DNA of 39,501 nucleotides from NCBI GenBank assembly GCA_024276275.1, contig JAJRXM010000056.1:1-39501 (forward strand), given 5' to 3'. The position numbers and the translations under genes are program-made. This DNA comes from Candidatus Zixiibacteriota bacterium (GTDB lineage: Bacteria > Zixibacteria > MSB-5A5 > GN15 > FEB-12). Of this stretch, positions 1 through 7,835 are shown in pieces (the stretch's first letter is position 1; the number at the start of each line of letters is the position of its first letter). The notes below the pieces were generated by a model. It did not search any database. It was not told where the DNA came from and saw nothing but the letters and a program-made list of their open reading frames with translations.

Positions 1-146
1 GACGAACTCAAACCGAGCTTATCAATACAGCCGCCGACTACACAAAGAGAAATACCAAAACCACCCAACAAGATAGTGAATAATATCACAAAGAGGTTCG
101 GGGTGGTTGCTCCATCTCTTTTATTAGAAAACCGAAGAAAGTACAA
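1..146 (-). CDS. Possible 5' end of a membrane protein running off the window
   Basis: A minus-strand frame stays open from a TTG at 144-146 to the window edge (48 codons). It reads as a basic, polar N-terminus followed by a strongly hydrophobic stretch (LFVILFTILLGG and onward), then GGCIDKLG, which loosely resembles the G-x3-D-[RK]-x-G loop after helix 2 of major facilitator transporters. There is no clear ribosome site, and the TTG directly follows an in-frame stop. It could be the start of a transporter gene or a chance frame. The plus strand also has a 49-codon open frame from the left edge ending at 150, but its composition is less protein-like. Confidence 0.2.
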   Translation of the reverse strand, partial: MYFLRFSNKRDGATTPNLFVILFTILLGGFGISLCVVGGCIDKLGLSS

Positions 147-149
147 TTA

Positions 150-485
150 AAAGTAGCCGATATAACGGGGCAGTAGTAAAACAAGATATAAGTAGTATGG
201 TAATTGCCGGTAAAAAGGCTACACTACAGATGTGTCCCTGGAAGCAGTTTATAATACTGAAATGTACTATATGTAGAAATATCAAAAAAGTCGGGTTTGC
301 CTGAAAGGAGAATAGCTCAAAAGAAGGGGGTTGAAGGTGTAAGTAGATTTGATTATGTAAGCCCGATTTGACAATAAATTGAAATTTAAATAAAGGTTTG
401 AAAATCTGAAAATCTGAAAATCATCTGATAAAATTACCGGAATGACAACTTTTAAAACTATCTAGGGTCTGCCAAAATGACATAG
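150..485 (+). other. Gene-free stretch with decayed coding fragments
   Basis: No intact gene is visible. Two short plus-strand frames, 214-273 and 261-371, read as protein-like peptides in different phases (...TDVSLEAVYNTEMYY and then VEISKKSGLPERRIAQKKG...SRFDYVSPI, stop). A change of phase near 265-273 would join them. The second part has the feel of a helix-turn-helix. This may be the 3' remnant of a lost gene. The octamer TGAAAATC is repeated three times head to tail at 399-422. No terminator is evident for the methyltransferase gene that converges on this stretch. Confidence 0.25.
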
Positions 486-1697
486 TTAGTCTGTAAGATC
501 TAAAGGAATCAGTTTCCAAAGTTCAGTTTTTGAAAGTTGAGTATTACCGGAAATCAATCGAATAAGCTCCCCTGTCCGGTCAGATGAAACCTGTTTTACA
601 ATTGATTTGAGTAGTTTCGAAGTCACTTTTTTACCTGAAAATTCGGTTGGAGGATAGATAATATTCACATGATTTTCAGCTAAAAATTGAGTCGATTTTG
701 GGATATAGCAAGCTCTTATTTTAGTCTGCGATGATGTTCCGGTGATACGATTTACTAAAATAACTGGTCCAAATTCGGCTTTTGGAGAAATGATAAATTG
801 CGGTTTTGCATGATTATGCAAAGTCAATTTTCCTTTTTGAATATTAGCAGCCCAGATTAGGAGTTTCCCTTTTTTGGCCGAATCGGTCAGATTATCTTTT
901 TCGTTGTTCCAAACAATTGAGCCTGTTTTTACTCTGAAACCAGATTCAAATAATGTTGATTTGTTACTAAATGCTTGTTTTAGTTCGGTCGGATTTGGAG
1001 AAAAAATGGTGATATTGTTTTTTTTGAAAACGTACTTTTGCCTATTTTTACGTTTTTTAAGGATTAGTATCATCACTTGCTGTTGGGCATTTGAAAAAAT
1101 TGCGGATGAGGAAATAATTTTCAAATTGACAATATCAGCATGAGCTAAAATATATTCTCTCAACTTCCTAAAATATGCTCCATTATTCATAGACGGTGGG
1201 ACAACAAAACCGAGATAGCCGTTTTCTTTGAGAAGGTCTAAACTGAGCTTAATAAACAATGAGAATATATTTACTCTACCGTTCAGTATTTCCTCATATT
1301 GCTTCTTTTGAATTTCGGTAAGTTTCATCTCAAAATAAGGTGGATTTCCGATGATAAAGTCAAATTTATCGGACATTTTAGCTTTTAAGCTGTCCTTTTT
1401 GAGTATTTTTGCTTTGGGTATTATTTCTTTTGCAGTCCTAATCAATTTTGAATCAATTTCCCATCCATACAATGAAGCATCATTCCAACGTTCTGATGCT
1501 GAGAGTAAAAACTCACCGGTTCCACAGGCAGGGTCTAAAATCTTTGGTGATTTAATTTTAGGCAAAAGGATCAAAAGCTGTTCTCGAATAGGTTTTGGAG
1601 TAAAGTATTGCCCGAGTTTTTTACGGTGTGACAGCTTTGTCTTATCAATATAATTTTGAGAGAGTTGATGTAATTCTGAGGGTTTTCTCTTTCGCAT
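486..1697 (-). CDS. N6-adenine DNA methyltransferase (M.TaqI/Eco57I-like)
   Basis: Probably transfers a methyl group from S-adenosylmethionine to adenine N6 in a specific DNA site. Counting from the ATG at 1697 (403 aa), residues 29-34 (GQYFTP) fit motif X, LDPACGTGEF (54-63) is the SAM-binding motif I, and NPPY (118-121) is the catalytic motif IV of N6-adenine enzymes. The motif order and length match gamma-class enzymes such as M.TaqI (about 420 aa), with a C-terminal half left for target recognition. A TTG start at 1730 would add 11 residues (MHSSNFCVFSA), but they look unconserved. No restriction endonuclease gene lies beside it, so it may be solitary or its partner may lie outside the window. 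The target site cannot be read from sequence. Confidence 0.85.
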   Translation of the reverse strand: MRKRKPSELHQLSQNYIDKTKLSHRKKLGQYFTPKPIREQLLILLPKIKSPKILDPACGTGEFLLSASERWNDASLYGWEIDSKLIRTAKEIIPKAKILKKDSLKAKMSDKFDFIIGNPPYFEMKLTEIQKKQYEEILNGRVNIFSLFIKLSLDLLKENGYLGFVVPPSMNNGAYFRKLREYILAHADIVNLKIISSSAIFSNAQQQVMILILKKRKNRQKYVFKKNNITIFSPNPTELKQAFSNKSTLFESGFRVKTGSIVWNNEKDNLTDSAKKGKLLIWAANIQKGKLTLHNHAKPQFIISPKAEFGPVILVNRITGTSSQTKIRACYIPKSTQFLAENHVNIIYPPTEFSGKKVTSKLLKSIVKQVSSDRTGELIRLISGNTQLSKTELWKLIPLDLTD

Positions 1698-1743
1698 AGC
1701 TGAGAATACACAAAAATTTGATGAATGCAAAATATAAAATCAG

Positions 1744-1771
1744 TTGTAGAGCTAATTTATTTCGATATATT
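1744..1771 (+). promoter_or_regulatory. Candidate sigma-70 promoter for the phosphatidyltransferase gene
   Basis: TTGTAG (1744-1749) and TATATT (1766-1771) are spaced by 16 bp in the short divergent region, about 20 bp before the ATG at 1791. The -35 match is weak and the region is AT-rich. Confidence 0.3.
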
Positions 1772-1790
1772 GTTTTAAGATGGTGCTTAT

Positions 1791-2435
1791 ATGTTAAAAG
1801 AAATCAGACAAATTCCTAATTTAATATCGCTTTTTCGAGTATTGATAACTCCCGTAATCGGATATTATCTCTATTTGGATAACCCTCAGGCGACCCTTGT
1901 GGCAGTAATTCTGATGTTTATAGCGGGAATTTCAGATGCCTTGGATGGATATGCTGCCAGAAAAATGAATTTAGTTTCTGATTTCGGAGTCGCTTTTGAC
2001 CCTGTTTGTGATAAAGTATTTGCTCTGATAATGCTCGGATTTTTAATTCTATTTCGAGAGTTTCCGCTTTGGCTGGCAGCACTGATTTTAGGTCGTGATC
2101 TATTAATACTGTTTGCTGGTTGGACTCTTTTGAAAGGTCATAAGATAGTTGTACCGTCTAATTTGACAGGTAAATATACATTTGCAGCAATAGCTTTATT
2201 ATTGGGATCATCTACAATCAGATTTCAGTTTGGAATTGAAACAACGACATATCTTACAATTATTTTTACGATTTTATCATTGTTAGTCTATTATAGAGTT
2301 TTTCTAAAAGTTAAAAAAGGTCAGCCTGCTCCATCGTTTCAAGATTCTAAAACATATATGCTGATACGTACCGGTTTGGTAGTTCTCTATGTAGCATATT
2401 TTGCCTATAAATTATCGATTTTTCTTTTCGGGTAG
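1791..2435 (+). CDS. CDP-alcohol phosphatidyltransferase (PgsA-like)
   Basis: Integral membrane enzyme that swaps the CMP of a CDP-alcohol (usually CDP-diacylglycerol) for an alcohol such as glycerol-3-phosphate, making phospholipid headgroups. The family signature D-x2-D-G-x2-A-R-x8-G-x3-D-x3-D is complete: SDALDGYAARK begins near residue 48 and FGVAFDPVCDK follows; the four aspartates bind the metal ions. About six hydrophobic helices flank it, and 214 aa is slightly longer than typical PgsA (about 180-200). The gene is divergent from the methyltransferase and has no partners. The substrate (glycerol-3-phosphate, serine or other) cannot be decided from the motif alone, so no gene symbol is given. 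Confidence 0.88.
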   Translation: MLKEIRQIPNLISLFRVLITPVIGYYLYLDNPQATLVAVILMFIAGISDALDGYAARKMNLVSDFGVAFDPVCDKVFALIMLGFLILFREFPLWLAALILGRDLLILFAGWTLLKGHKIVVPSNLTGKYTFAAIALLLGSSTIRFQFGIETTTYLTIIFTILSLLVYYRVFLKVKKGQPAPSFQDSKTYMLIRTGLVVLYVAYFAYKLSIFLFG

Positions 2436-2457
2436 ATAGAAAAAATTCAGACAGAAA

Positions 2458-4797
2458 TCAGTATTCAAGTTCAGAATGGAATTGATTCACAAAGTCAGTA
2501 TAGGAGTCACTCACCGGTATTCCTAAAGAGTGAACAATTTTTGCCATTGCAGAAAAATAGTTATATCTGATTTCTATAGATTGTATATCGGTTTCAAGGG
2601 TTGTCTGTAAAATTTCCAGAAAATCGGTAGTTGAAAGAGTTGATTTATTGAAGTTCTCATTGGCAATTTGCAAAGTACTGTAAGCTCGTTGTTTTGCCTG
2701 ATATGCCGGTGTCATCTGCTCAGTATATTGGACAAAATTATGATAATTTGCGAGACCGATTTGCATTACGGCTAGAGAAGATACATCTTTTAAATATTCA
2801 GATTCACTGATACGGGCTAACGCTTGTTTTTTCTCTTTAAATCGTTTACCGCCTAGGTAGATAGGAAGGGTTACTTTACCACCAACATACCAGGATTGTT
2901 TTCTTGTTTGAAAAAGATCGCTCTCTTTTTGAAAATCATTATAATAAAGTGAACCTTGCAGCGATACTTCAGGGTAAAATGATGATTTATTTTTGTCCAG
3001 TAAGGTTTTATTATATGCAATATCCATATCAGACTTTAATTGATTTGGATTCTGTTTCAGTATTTTGTCTAAAAGCTTATTGCCGATTTTTTCTTGAGAG
3101 CTATGTGTCAGTAGTTTTCCGATAACCGGTGATTCAAATTGTATAAACTTATCTTCAGAAAAGTAATCTTCCTGTAAAAGGAATTCAGTCTCGGGGGGTA
3201 GATTGAGAAGACTATTTAAAAGAACTTGAGCTGTTTGTAAGTCTCTGTGATTTTTAATATATGCAAGTGTTAGATTGTAGCGGTAGTTATCGAGTCTTAA
3301 ATAATCAAGAGAATCCGGGTTATTGAGCAGTTGTTTAGCGTGTAGAATTTCTAAGTTATAAGAAACCATACTACGGATATTATTTATAATCTTACCTTGT
3401 TCTTTAATCTTTAAGTAGTCTACATAGGCTTGAGAAACAGCAAGTTCCAAATCAAGTTGAGTAGTTAGCTTATTTATCTCAACTATTTTTTTTATCTCTT
3501 TAGTCGATTTTATTTCTTTCAGTTTCTCTTTAGAAAAAAGGGTTTGCGAGAAGTTAAGAGAGGTTCTTAGGGCTTCTTTTTCTATATTGTATTGATAATT
3601 ATGGCGGTAGTTATCATCTAAATAATCTAATTGAGCTTCACCATAAATCTGAGGTTTGAGGGTTGATTTTGCTATAGCAACCTTAGCATCGGCAGCATCC
3701 AGTTTATCAAAGTGAGATAATATTAAAGGGTTTTGATTAAGAGCCAGGTTGACAACTTCGCTTAAGGTCGAAACAGGAAGATGCTCATTATTCTCTTCAC
3801 CGATTAGTTGATAGCTGTTAAAAATATCAGCTCGCAATTCTAAACCGCATTTTTGTGCTGAGAGTTTGTTTATTGCAACATGATACTCGCCTCGAAAAAT
3901 GACGGGTAGGTCAGCAGGTACAGCTCCATTAAGTATTTCAACTGTTTTAAAAGCATTAAAATATGCTTCGGATACAACACCATAGTAATTGTTAGTAGCG
4001 GTTGCTCCTTTTTGTATTAATATAGAACCTTCATCAGTGAATGTCGGTACCTTATCTCTGTCGAGCATTTGAAAAAATTCAGATATTTCACTAGAGTTTA
4101 ATCCCCAAAGTGGAGATAAGTACAGGGCATCAACTCGTTGTTTTTTTATTTTGTTATATGATTTAAAAAAAGCATAAGTACCTTCATTATCATATGCAGT
4201 GGCTGTGACAACTTCGAATCCAAAACGATCACCTAAAGATTTGATATGGTTGTAAAATGAGTTTGAGTTATCCTCGGATGGAAAATATAATAGTCCAAGT
4301 TTTTTTAGAGGGAGCAGTTTTGCTAGTGTGCTTATATCATCAATAGCTTTTCCCGGGCGGAAATGGACTGTTAAATTATCAGCAATCGGTCGGTCATTTT
4401 TCCCTAAGAATCCATCTGCTTTTGGATTAAACTGGTGCATCCCGATAATAGGTTTTTTAAATCCTGCATCAAGTAAATCTTGTACTACCCAAGGTCCGAC
4501 AGCTACAACAAAATCAAGATGTTTGATATCAACTAACTGCTTTGCCATCTTTTTAGAATTTTCACGATTCCATTCGGCTGAGCGGTATCCTTCGGGGATT
4601 GCAACTATTTGAACAGAGTCGGGTAGCAGCATTTCCAACTGCTTGGAATACTCATCTCGGAGAACTTCATGTACATCATATTGTCCCGCCTCAAAAAAAC
4701 CTACATTATATCTTTTAATATCTTCAGCGTATGTAGAGAAATTTATGGCAAACAGGAGTACGAGAATTGTAGTGAAAATTTTTAATCTATTATACAT
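2458..4797 (-). CDS. ABC-type substrate-binding domain fused to TolC-like outer-membrane protein
   Basis: A 779-aa exported protein with two parts. After a signal peptide (residues 1-24, ending STYA) comes a region to about 330 resembling the periplasmic ABC substrate-binding family (DUF534/TrpX type), with alternating strand-helix segments such as DFVVAVGPWVVQDLL and KLGLLYFPSE. From about 345 to the end it reads as an outer-membrane efflux protein: TLSEVVNLALNQNP, long heptad helices and two internally similar halves with VSLQGSLYY-type strands. TolC proteins are usually 420-500 aa and carry no binding domain. A good ribosome site (AAGGAAAG) precedes the ATG. The response regulator gene lies 81 bp upstream on the same strand. 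Ligand unknown; inferred to link periplasmic sensing or capture to an outer-membrane duct. Confidence 0.8.
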   Translation of the reverse strand: MYNRLKIFTTILVLLFAINFSTYAEDIKRYNVGFFEAGQYDVHEVLRDEYSKQLEMLLPDSVQIVAIPEGYRSAEWNRENSKKMAKQLVDIKHLDFVVAVGPWVVQDLLDAGFKKPIIGMHQFNPKADGFLGKNDRPIADNLTVHFRPGKAIDDISTLAKLLPLKKLGLLYFPSEDNSNSFYNHIKSLGDRFGFEVVTATAYDNEGTYAFFKSYNKIKKQRVDALYLSPLWGLNSSEISEFFQMLDRDKVPTFTDEGSILIQKGATATNNYYGVVSEAYFNAFKTVEILNGAVPADLPVIFRGEYHVAINKLSAQKCGLELRADIFNSYQLIGEENNEHLPVSTLSEVVNLALNQNPLILSHFDKLDAADAKVAIAKSTLKPQIYGEAQLDYLDDNYRHNYQYNIEKEALRTSLNFSQTLFSKEKLKEIKSTKEIKKIVEINKLTTQLDLELAVSQAYVDYLKIKEQGKIINNIRSMVSYNLEILHAKQLLNNPDSLDYLRLDNYRYNLTLAYIKNHRDLQTAQVLLNSLLNLPPETEFLLQEDYFSEDKFIQFESPVIGKLLTHSSQEKIGNKLLDKILKQNPNQLKSDMDIAYNKTLLDKNKSSFYPEVSLQGSLYYNDFQKESDLFQTRKQSWYVGGKVTLPIYLGGKRFKEKKQALARISESEYLKDVSSLAVMQIGLANYHNFVQYTEQMTPAYQAKQRAYSTLQIANENFNKSTLSTTDFLEILQTTLETDIQSIEIRYNYFSAMAKIVHSLGIPVSDSYTDFVNQFHSELEY

Positions 4798-4878
4798 ATT
4801 TTTACTTTCCTTCTTAAGTGACGTAGGGAAGTGAAAATATATAAAATAATTATATGAAGTGGTAATGAAAAATTAAAA

Positions 4879-5241
4879 TTAGGAGAGGATAGAATTTACT
4901 AATTCAGATAATTGTGATGCTTTGTACGGTTTTTGAAGGAAATATATATTTTGTTTTAAATCTTCAGGTAAATCATTGTCATTATAAATGTTACCGCTAG
5001 AAATAACTCCGGGGATATTTGGGGCTATTTTTCTAATTTCGCTAAGAATATCAAATCCGTTCATATCATCTAGAAGCATATCAACCAAAATAATATCCGT
5101 TGAATTACTATGTTCTTTGAACAATGAAATTGCGTTTGCGGATGTTTCAGCTGTTAAAACAGTATGTGAATCTCTTTGGAGTATTCTCTCTGCCAGCGAT
5201 CTAATCATTTCTTCATCATCAATAACAAGTATTTTAGCCAC
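4879..5241 (-). CDS. Single-domain response regulator (CheY-like)
   Basis: A 120-aa stand-alone receiver domain. The acidic pocket is D8-D9-E10, the phosphoacceptor is D54 (ILVDMLLDD), the switch position lies in VISSG and the conserved lysine in LQKPY. It has no output domain, so it must act by protein-protein contact or phosphotransfer. No kinase is adjacent. It is transcribed ahead of the substrate-binding/TolC fusion gene with an 81-bp gap, so they may share a transcript. Confidence 0.9.
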   Translation of the reverse strand: MAKILVIDDEEMIRSLAERILQRDSHTVLTAETSANAISLFKEHSNSTDIILVDMLLDDMNGFDILSEIRKIAPNIPGVISSGNIYNDNDLPEDLKQNIYFLQKPYKASQLSELVNSILS

Positions 5242-5381
5242 TTTTTTCCTTAAAAGATATAAATATTTATTTATTAATATATCGGAAGCTTACAGTTAAA
5301 ATTGACTAATAAGAATATAAACTATTTTGATTTAAGTGTTGTATTTACAGTAAGAAATCAAAGCTTTTTTAATTTAGCTCG

Positions 5382-5409
5382 TTGACTTTTAATAATATCA
5401 TCGTACTAT
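5382..5409 (+). promoter_or_regulatory. Candidate sigma-70 promoter upstream of nitrilase gene
   Basis: TTGACT (5382-5387) and TACTAT (5404-5409) with a 16-bp spacer, in the 261-bp divergent gap between the response regulator and nitrilase genes. This would give a leader of about 85 nt before the ATG at 5503. The rest of the gap is AT-rich. It includes GTAC-N5-GTAC around 5467-5480, which could be an operator, but nothing supports that further. Confidence 0.4.
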
Positions 5410-5502
5410 ATAAAATCAATGTTTTTTACTGTTTAATGACAGATTTTCACCCAAATATAGAGAAATGTACATTTTGTACCAATCAAAATATACCTGTTTA
5501 CG

Positions 5503-6171
5503 ATGAAACTAAGCATAGTTCAAAAAAATATTAATGACATCAACTATATTGAAGTCTTAGATGATCTCAAGGAATCAGGTACAGATATAGTCTTGTTTGG
5601 AGAATTGGCTGTTTCCGGTTGTCTCTATAATGGATTGGAAAACAGAAAATTAAAAACAGTGCAGACTCTTTCAGAAGAATTTCAAGAGTATCCTTTTGAT
5701 GTTATGATAGGGGTTCCACGAGTTGAGCGGGATAATATCTATAATTCTTATATCTATTTTGCCAAATCAGGCAGTCAGATTTACAATAAAATTAATCTTT
5801 TTGAACCTATGAATGAGACAAAACATTATAAACCGGGTGAAAGTTCTGTTATTTTTGAAGTAGGGTCTAAAAAATTTGGAGTATCAATTTGTTATGATAT
5901 TCGCTTTCCAGTACTGTATGACGAGTTACAAGAAAAGGGAGCAGATATTATCATAATACCTGCAGCTTTTCCACGGATAAGAATTTCTGTATGGAAACAA
6001 CTATTGGTCGAACGGGCTATACAAACCGGTCTGACTGTTATCGGTATAAATTCTGTAGGTAATGACGGAACAAACGAATTTGGCGGTTCTTCAATGGTAA
6101 TTGCTCCTGACGGTTCTATTATTGCCCAAGCTGATGAAATAAATGAAACTATTATAGAGGTAGAACTATGA
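5503..6171 (+). CDS. Nitrilase-superfamily amidase, possibly omega-amidase
   Basis: Carbon-nitrogen hydrolase of 222 aa with the full catalytic triad: E34 (LFGELAVSG), K96 (YNKINLF) and C130 (VSICYDIRFP). Family members are usually 250-280 aa, so this one is compact but looks complete at both ends. Its stop overlaps the aminotransferase start as ATGA (6168-6171), implying translational coupling. In E. coli and mammals, Nit2/YafV-type omega-amidases work with glutamine or methionine transaminases to hydrolyse 2-oxo-acid amides; the pairing here suggests the same role. Other nitrilase activities cannot be excluded. Confidence 0.85.
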   Translation: MKLSIVQKNINDINYIEVLDDLKESGTDIVLFGELAVSGCLYNGLENRKLKTVQTLSEEFQEYPFDVMIGVPRVERDNIYNSYIYFAKSGSQIYNKINLFEPMNETKHYKPGESSVIFEVGSKKFGVSICYDIRFPVLYDELQEKGADIIIIPAAFPRIRISVWKQLLVERAIQTGLTVIGINSVGNDGTNEFGGSSMVIAPDGSIIAQADEINETIIEVEL

Positions 6172-7331
6172 ACAACCAATTGAGGGATATAATTTTCTCA
6201 GGCATTGTGTCGGTGCGGGATAGGCTCCTGCAACTTGACAATCCGCTCCGTCTGGAATCCGGAGAGCCGTCGTTTGACACTCCACAGCATATTAAAGAGG
6301 CAATGGCAAAAGCCTTAGTTGATAACCATACACATTATGCCGCTTCAGCGGGAATCAAACCGCTTCGAGAGGCAATTCTTAAAAAAATAACCGAGAAAAA
6401 TAAAATCGGTTATATCGACGGCCTAGATAAAATTGTAGTTACCAACGGTGGTATGCATGCGTTGTACTGTACATTTCAAACTATTTTAAATGAGGGGGAT
6501 GAAGTAATTATCCCTCAACCGAATTGGACAGCTACCGGGTCGATGATTGAGCTTGCCGGAGGGATACTTGTAAAGGTGAAACTCAAACCGGAGCTTGCAT
6601 ATCGTTGGGATATGAATGAAGTAGAATCTAAAATAACAACTAAAACAACTGCTATCTTAATCAATACACCTCATAATCCGACCGGTGGGGTTATGACAAG
6701 AGACGATTTAAAAGCTCTGCTTGAGATTGCCGAAAAGCATAACTTATATATTATTTCAGATGAAGCGTACGAAGATATATTTTATGACCAAAAACATATT
6801 TAATTAGGTGAAATAGCGAACGATTTCCCTAAAAAAGTTCAAGATAAAATTATTACTGCTTTTACATTTTCAAAGTCATTCGCAATGACCGGATGGCGAG
6901 TCGGCTATACAGTATGTTCCTCAGATGATTTTGCCGATAATATGAAAAAGATGATTCTCTATTCTATTAACGGTGTCTCAACACCATCACAATATGGTGC
7001 AATAGCTGCTTTGGAAGGACCTCAGGATTGTATCGTTGAGATGGGAGATATTTATAGAGAACGCCGTGATATTTTATTTGAAGGTGTAAATCAAACACAA
7101 TTTTTGAGATGTGAAACTCCTCCGGGTGGGGCATTTTATTTATATGCGAGAATAACCGATGCATGGGATAAATCAGCATGGGACCTAGTAAATTACCTGA
7201 TAGATAACTACTCAATGGGGTCTGTTCCGGGTGATATTTTTTATGATGATGAGCCGTCAATTCGTTTTTCCTATGCATGTGAAACTTCTATGATACAAAA
7301 GGCGATTGAGAACTTAAAACAGCCTGCATAA
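6168..7331 (+). pseudogene. Class I/II PLP aminotransferase interrupted by one in-frame TAA
   Basis: Read through, the frame gives 387 aa, the normal length for fold-type I aminotransferases of the aspartate/glutamine/methionine group. It shows NTPHNPTGG, ISDEAYEDIFYD, the PLP lysine K236 in FTFSKSFAMTGWRVGY, and SIRFSYACE near the end with the carboxylate-binding arginine. A TAA at 6801-6803 interrupts the same frame after DQKHI, just before LGEIANDF. A single C to A change from TCA (Ser) would create it. There is no phase shift and both sides are well preserved, so a sequence error or very recent mutation is likely. It is coupled to the upstream nitrilase. Expected role: transamination of glutamine or a related amino acid, producing the amidase's substrate. 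Confidence 0.85.
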
Positions 7332-7439
7332 CCGAGTTATAGGCATGTTTGTAAGTGCTTGTCTCTTAGTGTGTTGTGAGCTGTCTTTGAGGTGTCGTTT
7401 TTTAGCTGTTAATTATTTTCTCCTTTTTGATAATTGGGC

Positions 7440-7468
7440 TTGACGATAGTCTTTTTTTACTATATTAT
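7440..7468 (+). promoter_or_regulatory. Promoter of tRNA-Ile2
   Basis: TTGACG (7440-7445) and TATTAT (7463-7468) with an ideal 17-bp spacer. The predicted start is near 7475, about 16 nt before the mature tRNA 5' end. Confidence 0.6.
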
Positions 7469-7490
7469 CAGAGACTTGGCTTTATTTTTC

Positions 7491-7564
7491 GGGCCCTTAG
7501 CTCAGTTGGTTAGAGCAGCTGACTCATAATCAGCGGGTCGCAGGTTCGAGTCCTGCAGGGCCCA
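7491..7564 (+). tRNA. tRNA-Ile2 (CAU anticodon, probably lysidine-modified)
   Basis: A 74-nt cloverleaf: acceptor GGGCCCT/AGGGCCC, D-stem GCTC/GAGC, anticodon stem GCTGA/TCAGC with loop CTCATAA, variable loop GGGTC, T-stem GCAGG/CCTGC with TTCGAGT, discriminator A. The anticodon is CAU. The pattern TTAGCTCAGTTGGTTAGAGC with GGTCG and the GGnCC-type acceptor resembles tRNA-Ile2 of E. coli and B. subtilis more than elongator or initiator tRNA-Met. TilS would then convert C34 to lysidine so that it reads AUA. The 3' CCA is not encoded (ATTT follows the discriminator). Elongator tRNA-Met remains possible. Confidence 0.9.
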
Positions 7565-7569
7565 TTTAA

Positions 7570-7595
7570 GTTGCCCCGCTGGATTTGTGGGCAAC
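7570..7595 (+). terminator. Hairpin just downstream of the tRNA
   Basis: GTTGCCC (7570-7576) pairs perfectly with GGGCAAC (7589-7595) around a 12-nt loop, six bases after the tRNA. No U-tract follows, so it may be a processing or pause hairpin rather than a true intrinsic terminator. Confidence 0.4.
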
Positions 7596-7665
7596 AAAGC
7601 CGATAGAGATAGAAATGGTTTTATCTGAAAGGTTGTAAGTTAATTTTAGTTTTACCGGTAAAAAT

Positions 7666-7752
7666 ATGATTGTAATACATAAAAAAATAATATTGCGAGA
7701 CAAAAGAGAACAGCTCATTGGAATGGCAAACCATATGAGGAAAAAAAATTAA
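7666..7752 (+). CDS. Possible 28-residue basic peptide
   Basis: An ATG at 7666 opens a 28-codon frame ending TAA at 7750-7752. The peptide starts MIVIHKKIILRDKREQLIG and ends HMRKKN, so it is short and very basic. Its stop lies two bases before a clear intrinsic terminator, so transcription through here is plausible. There is no convincing ribosome site (the upstream bases are CCGGTAAAAAT). It may instead be part of a small RNA, or chance. Confidence 0.2.
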   Translation: MIVIHKKIILRDKREQLIGMANHMRKKN

Positions 7753-7754
7753 AG

Positions 7755-7790
7755 CGCATTCATCTGGTAAACAGATTGGATGCGTTTTTT
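7755..7790 (+). terminator. Rho-independent terminator before the zinc-ribbon gene
   Basis: CGCATTCATCTG (7755-7766) pairs, with a small internal mismatch, with CAGATTGGATGCG (7772-7784), followed by six T. It ends whatever is transcribed from the tRNA promoter or from within 7600-7750. Confidence 0.8.
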
Positions 7791-7835
7791 AGTATATGAA
7801 AAAAATATTTTATACATACCTGCTGGAGGTCTATA

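Noticed and set aside
399-422. CRISPR-like or functional direct repeat
   Set aside because: Three contiguous TGAAAATC octamers have no spacers and no cas genes are nearby; this is a simple tandem repeat.
7491-7564. tRNA-Met call for the CAU tRNA
   Set aside because: Acceptor and D-arm pattern resembles tRNA-Ile2 more closely, although the anticodon alone cannot decide.
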